From the NCBI RefSeq assembly GCF_004342175.1, contig NZ_SMAO01000009.1, positions 62,001 to 126,000 of the forward strand: a stretch of DNA of 64,000 bases, in the 5' to 3' direction. Positions within the stretch are counted from its first letter, which is position 1, and the number at the start of each line of letters is the position of its first letter. Under the pieces are notes generated by a model. The model saw nothing but the letters and a program-made list of their open reading frames with translations. It searched no databases and was not told where the DNA came from. This stretch comes from Thiobaca trueperi. GTDB taxonomy: Bacteria; Pseudomonadota; Gammaproteobacteria; Chromatiales; Chromatiaceae. Positions 41,315 through 48,440 of the stretch are shown piece after piece. The translations under genes and the position numbers were made by a program.

Positions 41315-41656
41315 TCACAGGCTCGCATATTCCAGGATTTCCTGTCCCATCAACACGCAATCCTGATCCAGTTGGTAGTAGATCAGGTGCATGCGGTACT
41401 TTCCCTTGTGGATCATTCCCCAAACCTCCAGCACCTGGAAGCTTTGCGCTTTGTTGGCTGGATTGCGAAGTGGCGCTTGCGCGACGACCTTCGGATCGAT
41501 GACGATCCGCTCATCTTCGCCGAAATGGAATTCGAGCAGACGCTTCGCCTGTTCGAGCGCGTCCCTGGCGCAGAGCGGTGATTCGGCATGGGCGATGCCA
41601 AGACTGGAAAGTCCAAGGATAAGCGCCAGCAGCGCCGAGACGGGATACCTGGTCAT
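41315..41656 (-). CDS. Small secreted protein of unknown function
   Basis: A 113-residue protein with a clear signal peptide (residues 1-25, ending IAHAES). The mature part has two Cys (one in SPLCARDA, one in DQDCVLMG) and a compact alpha-beta pattern. I do not recognise the family. AGGA lies 8 bases before the ATG at 41656. It is the first gene of the three-gene operon with the MurE-like ligase and the transporter. The periplasmic location is inferred. Confidence 0.75.
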   Translation of the reverse strand: MTRYPVSALLALILGLSSLGIAHAESPLCARDALEQAKRLLEFHFGEDERIVIDPKVVAQAPLRNPANKAQSFQVLEVWGMIHKGKYRMHLIYYQLDQDCVLMGQEILEYASL

Positions 41657-41813
41657 GAGGATGATCCTGGATGATGTCACACAAGCCGGTCCGGCAGGAC
41701 GGGCAGTCAAATCGCGGTCAGAACGGCTGACAGAGCCATGCCACTGGCGTCGTGACTGACCCGTGGCTAAAAATCGACCCCCAATCCACGCACAACCGGC
41801 GAGGTGTCAGTCC

Positions 41814-42233
41814 ATGTGTTACGCAACCCCTCAGGACGCTGAGGACGCTTATTATGACGCGCTTGAAGCCGGCGATGCATCGGCCATGATCGCGGTTTGG
41901 GAATCGTCGGATGAGATCGTCTGTCTGTTGCCGATGACCCCGCTGGCGCTCGGGCCGGCGGTTGCGCGTCTGTGGCAAAGCATCCTGCAACCGGGCGCCG
42001 GGTTCGAGATGCAGGTGCGCCATCTGCGCTGGATCGAGTGCGGTGATCTGGCGATCCATCTGGTCGAGGAATGCCCCGCCAGCGAGCCCGGCGGTCAGAC
42101 GCCGCCGGCCATTCATGCCACCAACATCTTTCGTCGCGGACCCGATGGCTGGCGGCTGATGCTGCATCAGAACTCGCCGACTCCGTCACCCGCGCCGGGC
42201 GTGCCGTCACGTGCTCGCAGCCTGATGGCCTAG
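41814..42233 (+). CDS. NTF2/SnoaL-like domain protein
   Basis: A 139-residue cone-fold protein: EDAYYDALEAGDASAMIAVW is the typical first helix, then GPAVARLWQSIL, and IHATNIFRRGPDGWRLMLHQNSP the last strands. Such DUF4440/SnoaL-like proteins have varied roles and no catalytic set is obvious here. The ATG at 41814 has GAGG upstream; a GTG at 41763 is an alternative start. It overlaps the dsbD end by four bases on the opposite strand. Confidence 0.82.
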   Translation: MCYATPQDAEDAYYDALEAGDASAMIAVWESSDEIVCLLPMTPLALGPAVARLWQSILQPGAGFEMQVRHLRWIECGDLAIHLVEECPASEPGGQTPPAIHATNIFRRGPDGWRLMLHQNSPTPSPAPGVPSRARSLMA

Positions 42234-44560
42234 CGCGCCGACCATGCGGTCGATGCGATGCGGCGCAGATGCCCGGCAAACGAATCCGCCGACGTAAAGC
42301 CGACCAGTCGCGCGCCCTTGAGTTCTTCTCCAGTCGGCGCGAAGAAGAGCAGGGCAGGGGGGCCGGGGATGCCGAAACGGCCCTGCATCAGCGCCTGATC
42401 CGCGTCATCGTTGGCGGTCACGTCGGCCTGTAGCCGCACGAAGCGGCGCATTTCGGCGATCACGGATGGATCGCTGAAGGTGTAACGCTCCATTTCCTTG
42501 CAGGACACACACCAGTCGGCATAGAAATCGAGCATCGCGGGCTGACCCGCCGCGCGGGCGACGCTCAATGCCCGATCCAGATCCGCGACGGTTTTGACAC
42601 GCTGGAAGCTGGCGTGCTCGACCGGGCCGCCGAACGCCAGCCCGCGCAGCGGTTGCAGCGTGTCCTTGCCCCCGGCGGCGGCGCCGAGCAGCATGAGCGC
42701 GCCATAGATCAGCAGGACGAAGCCTACCCCTTTCCACAGCTTGCTCCAGCCGCTGCTGTCCGTCGGCAGATGGCTGAGTGCGCCCATGTAGACCGCCGAG
42801 CAGATCAGCAGCAGACCCCACAGCAGCATGGCGACCGCCGCCGGCAGGATGCGTTCGAGCAGCAGGATGGCGACCCCGAGCAGGGCCACGCCGAAGACTG
42901 CCTTGATCGTATCCATCCAGACCCCGGCGCGTGGCAGCAGCCTGCCAGCCGAGGCGCCGATCACGAGCAGCGGGGCGCCCATGCCGAGACTGAGCGCAAA
43001 GAGCGCCACCCCGCCGAGCGCCGCATCGCCGGTCTGACTGATATAGATGAGCGCCCCGAACAGCGGCGGGGCGACGCAGGGACCGACGATCAGCGCCGAC
43101 AGCAGACCCATGATGGCGACCCCGAGCAGGGTGCCGCCCTGTTGCCGGTTGCTGAGCGCCGCCAGTCGGGATTGCAGACTCGACGGCAGTTGCAGGTCAT
43201 AGAAGCCGAACATCGACAGCGCCAGCAGCACGAAGATCAGGGCAAAGGCGCTGAGGATCCAGGGATCCTGAAAGACCGCCTGGAGATTGGCACCGAACAG
43301 CCCGGCCAGCACGCCGACGACCGTATAGGTGAGCGCCATCGCCAGGACATAGACCAGTGACAGCGTGAACGCCTTGCGGGTCGTCATGGTCGCGCCATGA
43401 CCGGCGATGATGCCGGACAGAATCGGGATCATGGGGAAGACGCAGGGCGTAAAGGCCAGCAGCAGACCCATGCCGAAAAAGACCGCGACGATGAGCCAGA
43501 GACTGCCGCCAGCGAGGACGGCGGCGATCTGATCCTGTTCGGAGACGGGCGGCTCGGTGATGGCTGGCAGCGGGGCGGGGGGCTCAGTAGTCAGGGTTCC
43601 GGCAGATGCTGGCGTGATGAGCGCCGATGAATCCGGCAGGTTCAGTGTCACCCGTTGGGTCTGGGGCGGATAGCAGACGCCGATCTCGGCGCAGCCCTGA
43701 TACTTGACGATCAGGTTGGCGGTTACAGGCGCGGACGATGAACGCCGGAGGGGCAGGGTCAGATCAATCCGGTCATGATAGATCTCGACCTCGCCGATCT
43801 GTCCGTCCGGCAGCACCGAATCCGGCTTGACGATTCCCGCCGGCCAGAGGATGTCACCGAGCGTGATCCCATCGGCATCTTCCAGCGTGACCGCGATCAG
43901 CTCGCGATAGAGATAGGTTCCAGGGGCGATCTCCCAGGTCAACTGGATCTGCTCGGGGCTCGCGACCTCGGCCTGGAAGCGAAAGGCTGCTTCGACTGGC
44001 GGCAGGTCATCCGTCCCACCCAGACCGAGCGATTGCGCGAAACGGGTCGCTGACAGCGGGGCGGGCAGATCGGCGGCGGCTGGCTTGGCTGGCGTCGGTG
44101 CGGCAAACGCTTTGGGCAGCTTCACCTTGAGTGTCTGGCGTTGCGGCGGATAGCAGAGCCCGGCGTCTGCACAGCCCTGAGCGGTGACATCCAGCATCAG
44201 GGTGCGATCTGATCCCGGCTCACGGGTGAGCGGCAGACGGATCTCGGCGGCGTGATGATAAACGGCCATCTCGCCGAAGAATTGATCCTGCTTGATCTCG
44301 GGTTCGGGCAGGTCGGGGGTGCCGATGGTGATTCCAGCGGTTTCGGTCGCGAAGCGGAGCTTGTCCCGATAGAGATAATAACCATCGGCGATCTTCCAAC
44401 TGACCCGCACCGCCTCCGGTCCATCCGCCTTCGCCGTGACCCGGAAGGCTTGTTCCGGCTGGAGAAAATCGTTCTGCGCCTGAGCGGGCAGAATGAAACA
44501 GACCGCCAGCAGGATCGGCAGCAGGCGCAGCGTGCGCGTCCAGTCCAGGCGAAAGGGCAT
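42230..44560 (-). CDS. dsbD: Thiol:disulfide interchange protein DsbD with duplicated N-terminal domain
   Basis: DsbD carries electrons from cytoplasmic thioredoxin across the membrane to periplasmic thiol partners. The order here is a signal peptide, an N-terminal DsbD-alpha domain (about 30-150, Cys130 and Cys136 in GCADAGLCYPP), a second copy of that domain (about 185-310, Cys290 and Cys296 in GCAEIGVCYPP), eight membrane helices with FTPCVFPM and VGPCVAPP, and a thioredoxin domain with DWCVSCKEME. E. coli DsbD has one alpha domain and about 565 residues; this has about 776. The gene overlaps or abuts cutA, depending on the start chosen (44560 or 44590). Confidence 0.93.
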   Translation of the reverse strand: MPFRLDWTRTLRLLPILLAVCFILPAQAQNDFLQPEQAFRVTAKADGPEAVRVSWKIADGYYLYRDKLRFATETAGITIGTPDLPEPEIKQDQFFGEMAVYHHAAEIRLPLTREPGSDRTLMLDVTAQGCADAGLCYPPQRQTLKVKLPKAFAAPTPAKPAAADLPAPLSATRFAQSLGLGGTDDLPPVEAAFRFQAEVASPEQIQLTWEIAPGTYLYRELIAVTLEDADGITLGDILWPAGIVKPDSVLPDGQIGEVEIYHDRIDLTLPLRRSSSAPVTANLIVKYQGCAEIGVCYPPQTQRVTLNLPDSSALITPASAGTLTTEPPAPLPAITEPPVSEQDQIAAVLAGGSLWLIVAVFFGMGLLLAFTPCVFPMIPILSGIIAGHGATMTTRKAFTLSLVYVLAMALTYTVVGVLAGLFGANLQAVFQDPWILSAFALIFVLLALSMFGFYDLQLPSSLQSRLAALSNRQQGGTLLGVAIMGLLSALIVGPCVAPPLFGALIYISQTGDAALGGVALFALSLGMGAPLLVIGASAGRLLPRAGVWMDTIKAVFGVALLGVAILLLERILPAAVAMLLWGLLLICSAVYMGALSHLPTDSSGWSKLWKGVGFVLLIYGALMLLGAAAGGKDTLQPLRGLAFGGPVEHASFQRVKTVADLDRALSVARAAGQPAMLDFYADWCVSCKEMERYTFSDPSVIAEMRRFVRLQADVTANDDADQALMQGRFGIPGPPALLFFAPTGEELKGARLVGFTSADSFAGHLRRIASTAWSAR

Positions 44561-44568
44561 CCGGGCAA

Positions 44569-44898
44569 TCAGTCCTGCGGTTGGGTACATGTGGTGATCC
44601 AGTTCAGATAATCGGGCAGACCTGCGACAATCGGGACCGCAATGAGTTCGGGCACTTGATAGGGGTGCATCTGACCCACCCGCCCGGCGAGCGCCTCGAC
44701 CCGCTCCTGAGTGGTCTTGATCAGCAGCAGAATTTCGGGCTCGCGCTGCACCTCGCCCTGCCAGCGGTAGATCGAAGTCATGTCCGGCAGCAGACTGACA
44801 CAGGCAGCCAGTTGCTCATTCACCAGCGTCTCGGCCACGCGGAGCGCCGTGTCACGGTCGGGACAGGTGCAGAACAGCAGGCGGTAATCGGCATTCAT
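44569..44898 (-). CDS. cutA: Divalent cation tolerance protein CutA
   Basis: A small trimeric protein of P-II-like fold, about 109 residues. LLFCTCPDRDTALRVAETLVNEQLAACVSLLP and YRWQGEVQREPEILLLIKT are the family blocks, and HPYQVPELIAVPI ends it. It is associated with copper tolerance, but its mechanism is unsettled. ATG at 44898 or TTG at 44904 could be the start. It precedes dsbD on the same strand, as in E. coli. Confidence 0.92.
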   Translation of the reverse strand: MNADYRLLFCTCPDRDTALRVAETLVNEQLAACVSLLPDMTSIYRWQGEVQREPEILLLIKTTQERVEALAGRVGQMHPYQVPELIAVPIVAGLPDYLNWITTCTQPQD

Positions 44899-44950
44899 CG
44901 TCAATGGATTTCCTTCGGAGTCGGTTCCAGGAATGTTGGGGCGACATCAT

Positions 44951-45043
44951 CGTAGGAGCCCGCTTGCGGGCGACTGGTCTCAGAAGCTGACTTTGTTTCC
45001 AGCAATCCGCTCAGTCACCGTCGTCCGCAAGCGGGCTCCTACG
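44951..45043. repeat. REP-like inverted pair
   Basis: CGTAGGAGCCCGCTTGCGGG at 44951-44970 faces its complement at 45024-45043 with one mismatch. A third, inverted copy lies at 45408-45429. GTAGGAGC-type palindromes of this kind are common REP sequences in gammaproteobacteria. Confidence 0.75.
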
Positions 45044-45059
45044 AGGTGACGAGTGGATT

Positions 45060-45345
45060 GCATCTGGTGACGAAGCTCCTGCTTCGTCACCCGCGAGACG
45101 AAGCTCTGCTTCGCGAATCCGATGGCCAGCGCCCGGATCAAGCCAGCGCGAGGGCCGGAAGCGATCGCCGAGGTCACGAAGCTGGGGCTTGCATCTGGTG
45201 ATGAAGCTCCTGCTTCGTCACCCGCGAGACGAAGCTCCGCTTCGCGAATCCGATGGCCAGCGCCCGGATCAAGCCAGCGCGAGGGCCGGAAGCGATGGGC
45301 GTCTTGAAGCAGAGCTTCATCGCCGAGGTCACGAAGCTGGAGCTT
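45060..45345. repeat. 131-bp direct repeat, two copies
   Basis: Copy 1 is 45060-45190 and copy 2 begins at 45191. The first 106 bp differ at two positions. Copy 2 then carries a 24-bp insertion (45297-45320) before the final 25 bp resume. Each copy contains inverted CGAAGC/GCTTCG segments. Confidence 0.85.
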
Positions 45346-45541
45346 CGTGACCAGGAGGAAACCGGTCAAGATGACTGACTGCGGGATCCCGGTCGCCCGC
45401 CCGCCAGTCGCCCTCAAGCGGGCTCCTACTTTGGACTTTGCCAGGCCGAATCGGTAAGGTTTCAGCCTGTGAAGTCTGGTTCCACAGACTCTTTCCGCTT
45501 CCATCATCAGGCTTGCGTTCACGCCAGGAGAGACAATCATC

Positions 45542-45979
45542 GTGCTGCCTATTCTACTGCTTCTCATCGGCCTGCCTCTGGTCGAGATTTATCTGCTGAT
45601 TGAGGTCGGTTCCAAAATCGGTGCACTGCCGACCGTTGTGCTGGCGATTCTGACCGCCGTGCTGGGTGCCGGGCTGGTGCGTCATCAGGGGTTCGGGGTA
45701 CTCCGACGCATTCGCGACATGAACGAACGCGACGAATCACCAGCGCTGGAAGTGCTGGATGGTGCGCTGCTGCTCATCGCCGGCTTTTTTCTGCTGCTGC
45801 CCGGTTTTCTAACCGACACGGTCGGTTTTTTACTGTTGATTCCGCCGTTGCGCCATTGGACGATCAAGCGCTATCTGAGCAGTCGACATGTCCGCGTGAT
45901 GTCCGTGTCGGGCTATGCACGCAGCCATGATCGCCGCGCATCGCGCACCATTGAGGGCGACTACCGCCGGGACGATTGA
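45542..45979 (+). CDS. fxsA: FxsA family membrane protein
   Basis: A 145-residue inner-membrane protein with helices near 5-20, 25-45 and 72-100 in the family pattern GLPLVEIYLLIEVGSKIGALPTV ... LLLLPGFLTDTVGFLLLIPPLR. In E. coli, FxsA relieves exclusion of phage T7 by the F plasmid. The GTG start at 45542 follows AGGAGAGA. groESL, its usual neighbour, is not in the window. Confidence 0.92.
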   Translation: MLPILLLLIGLPLVEIYLLIEVGSKIGALPTVVLAILTAVLGAGLVRHQGFGVLRRIRDMNERDESPALEVLDGALLLIAGFFLLLPGFLTDTVGFLLLIPPLRHWTIKRYLSSRHVRVMSVSGYARSHDRRASRTIEGDYRRDD

Positions 45980-46135
45980 CGCGAACCGTCGTCCATCAGC
46001 AGGGCCGGGCGCAGATCCGGTCGCGTCTGTTTTCCCCGGCCTGAGCGGGCATGTTGCCCGTCTGAATCGGCATGTCGTTGAGATCTGCAATGTCGTGGCA
46101 ATATTGCCGTCACATGCATGAGATCAGAGGTTCCG

Positions 46136-47440
46136 ATGAAGACGACCGCCTGTGAGCGCGAAACTGCGCGCATCGCCTCGATTGCTCAGATCCTGTATAC
46201 CGCCTGCAAACCGCTGCGGATTCTACGGACCATCGCCTGGGGGCCGGAGGTGAAGGAACGCTTTCTCGCCAGTGGCGGGCGCGAGCTGCCGCAGGTGACC
46301 TATACACCATTCGACCCGACCGCCAGCATTGAGGCCATCCGCGAGGCGCGTCGCCAGATCGTGCCAGTGACGACCATCGATCTCTGGCTGGAGCGTCAGG
46401 CGCAGTCCATCGAACTCGGGGCGCGGATGCTGGCGGCGGTGGGCACGCCGGGCTTCTTCGAGTACGGGCGTCAGGTCTATGGCGAGCCGACCGCGCCGCT
46501 GCGCTATGTCCCCATCACCCCGCTCGATCTGGCGCAGACGGTGCTCGACACCATCACTCAGCTTGCACATATCGATGTCCACACCGCCCCGCCGGCTTAT
46601 CACAGCGCCGAACAGGTGGCGGAAGACATCGGGCACGCGGTGCGCGAGCATTTCGGCGAACAGGCTCCGGCCATTGAACTGGTTGATCGGCTGTCGGCGA
46701 ATGCGCTGGCGACCTCGCGGGCGATCCGCATCCGGAGCGGTGCCCGTTTCACCGACCGCGATTTCACCCAACTGCTGCATCACGAGGCCTATATCCACGT
46801 CGCCACCTCGCTCAACGGTCGCGACCAGACCGAGCTGCCGATCCTCGCGGCGGGTCATCCTGGCACCACGCGCACTCAGGAAGGGCTGGCGGTCTTTGCC
46901 GAGGTCATCAGCGGCTCGATTGAACTTGACCGGCTGCGGCGGCTGGCGGATCGGGTGCAGGCGATCCAGATGGCGATTGAGGGCGCGGATTTTTTGCAGG
47001 TCCACGCCTATTTCATGGAGCGCACCGACGACCCGGATCAATCCTTCGAGAACGCCCGGCGCGTCTTTCGCGGTGGCGTCATCACCGGCGGTGCACCCTT
47101 CACCAAGGATCTGGTCTATCTGCTGGGACTGCTTCAGGTCAATAATTTCATCCGCGCCAGCTTTGCCGCCGGGCGCGCCGACTGTCTCAGCCTGCTGTTC
47201 TGCGGCAAGCTCGATATCTTCGACATCCCGGCACTCTGCGAACTCTATGCGCTGGGCCTGTGCCGTCCGCCGCGCTTTCTCCCACCCTGGATCAGCGATC
47301 CGCGCTACCTGCTCGCCATCCTCACCTTCTCGCTCTTCGCCAACCGCGTGAGTCTGGAGCCGATTGTCGAGGTCGTGCGCAAGCTGCTGGACAGCGCGCC
47401 GGTGGTGCGGATGCCGGGGGTGGTGGGTGAAGCCGGGTGA
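46136..47440 (+). CDS. DUF1704 (QEGLA motif) metalloprotease-like protein
   Basis: A 434-residue protein of the family labelled flavohemoglobin expression-modulating QEGLA motif protein. HHEAYIH near 215-221 gives an HExxxH zinc motif, and TQEGLAVFAEV near 247-257 supplies Glu249 as a likely third ligand. The same DUF1704 core occurs in eukaryotic MATCAP tubulin carboxypeptidases, so a peptidase role is a fair inference; the bacterial substrate is unknown. The ATG at 46136 has AGAGG upstream. It stands alone. Confidence 0.85.
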   Translation: MKTTACERETARIASIAQILYTACKPLRILRTIAWGPEVKERFLASGGRELPQVTYTPFDPTASIEAIREARRQIVPVTTIDLWLERQAQSIELGARMLAAVGTPGFFEYGRQVYGEPTAPLRYVPITPLDLAQTVLDTITQLAHIDVHTAPPAYHSAEQVAEDIGHAVREHFGEQAPAIELVDRLSANALATSRAIRIRSGARFTDRDFTQLLHHEAYIHVATSLNGRDQTELPILAAGHPGTTRTQEGLAVFAEVISGSIELDRLRRLADRVQAIQMAIEGADFLQVHAYFMERTDDPDQSFENARRVFRGGVITGGAPFTKDLVYLLGLLQVNNFIRASFAAGRADCLSLLFCGKLDIFDIPALCELYALGLCRPPRFLPPWISDPRYLLAILTFSLFANRVSLEPIVEVVRKLLDSAPVVRMPGVVGEAG

Positions 47441-47722
47441 GTGTCACAGCGACTGTCACAAAAAGGTGACTTGATGTGATTGATTGCTTAGATCCTGCAA
47501 ACATTGGATGCGGATGAGTCAACACCAAGTTTTTGTGTATTTTTAATGTGACAAAATGATCTGTATGTCTTTTTGCTAAAAAATAAACGATTGATTTTAA
47601 ATAAATTATTTTTGGTTTGTTTTTTGCATTAAAATTTCCAGTTGTCGGGGCGCGGGTTCGGCAGCAAAACTTAACGTCTGATAATCGATGGCTGCTTTCA
47701 TTCTCAACCAGAGGTACGACTT
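47441..47722 (+). other. AT-rich region upstream of the VPLPA-CTERM gene
   Basis: About 280 bases, markedly AT-rich from 47520 on. It contains the sigma-54-like element listed separately and no gene that I can support. Confidence 0.6.
47613..47628 (+). promoter_or_regulatory. Candidate sigma-54 (-24/-12) promoter
   Basis: TGGTTTGTTTTTTGCA has the GG and GC doublets separated by exactly 10 bases, as RpoN promoters require, with the favoured TTGCA at -12. It lies 95 bases before the VPLPA-CTERM gene. Other PEP-CTERM genes are known to depend on RpoN with PrsK/PrsR. The -24 half is only partly consensus. Confidence 0.5.
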
Positions 47723-48304
47723 ATGAACAAGATTTTCTCTTCTTTGATAGGCGGCTTGGCTTTGCTTGCCGTTTCATTTGGGGCGAACGCTGCGACGATT
47801 AACGGCCAAGTTCAAATTACCGGAGGCATGCAGACAATTGGAACATATCCGAGTGCAACGGGGGTCAATTTTCTATATGGCGAAGTTGGAAGCTGGCTTC
47901 CCAGTAATGCCACAGGTGATCTCAGCGTGATGCTTGGAGCAACGACCGCGAATGGCCAGCTTCAAATGCCAAGTTTTTCATTCGCCGATCCATCTGGAAC
48001 AACAATATGGTCATTTGTTAAAGGTGGGGATAACTTTACGTTTAAGACCGATACTATTGACAGCAAACAGGAGAATGGATATCTCTCTGTTACAGCATAC
48101 GGCTTTTTGTCATCCACTAACTCTAACTATGATACGACCAATGCCATCTTCCAATTTTCAACCCAATTGGGAAAAAATGAGGTCACGGCAACATTTTCTA
48201 GTGGAACCGCCGTTGTTCCTCTCCCCGCTGCCGCCTGGCTCTTCGGCTCGGCGCTCCTTGGTCTAGTCGGTATCGCCCGGCGCCGCCAGTCGTCCCCGGT
48301 TTGA
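47723..48304 (+). CDS. VPLPA-CTERM sorting-signal exported protein
   Basis: A 193-residue exported protein with signal peptide (1-23, GANAA) and a C-terminal VPLPA motif at 165-169, then a hydrophobic helix (WLFGSALLGLVGI) and a basic end (ARRRQ). This is the tripartite signal recognised by exosortases. The body is polar, rich in Ser, Thr, Asn and Gly, beta-like, and matches no domain I know. Its base composition is much more AT-rich than its neighbours. CAGAGGT precedes the ATG. A terminator follows. No exosortase gene is in the window. Confidence 0.88.
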   Translation: MNKIFSSLIGGLALLAVSFGANAATINGQVQITGGMQTIGTYPSATGVNFLYGEVGSWLPSNATGDLSVMLGATTANGQLQMPSFSFADPSGTTIWSFVKGGDNFTFKTDTIDSKQENGYLSVTAYGFLSSTNSNYDTTNAIFQFSTQLGKNEVTATFSSGTAVVPLPAAAWLFGSALLGLVGIARRRQSSPV

Positions 48305-48390
48305 GTCCGGTAGCTGATTCTGCGGCGACACAAGCCGCAGCAGCGGTGTCCACTGCGAGTCAGTCTAAAGTTTCCCGCCGCTTATCTCCA

Positions 48391-48416
48391 AGCCCCGTCT
48401 CTGGCGGGGCTTTTTT
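48391..48416 (+). terminator. Rho-independent terminator after the VPLPA-CTERM gene
   Basis: AGCCCCG and CGGGGCT form a stem with a 7-base loop, followed by a run of six T (48411-48416). This is the clearest intrinsic terminator in the window. It may also serve menD, which converges from the other side. Confidence 0.8.
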
Positions 48417-48440
48417 ATGACATCGTCGATCCACGCACGC

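Larger units (their letters stand above)
44905..45541. other. Repeat-filled gap between cutA and fxsA
   Basis: No gene is supported here. The gap contains REP-like palindromes at both ends and a 131-bp direct repeat in the middle, itself full of short hairpins of the ACGAAGCTCCTGCTTCGT kind. The fxsA promoter should lie in the last 80 bases. Confidence 0.75.

Noticed and set aside
45060-45345. Tandem repeat considered as a CRISPR or a coding repeat
   Set aside because: Two copies only, 131-bp period, no unique spacers, no supported frame.
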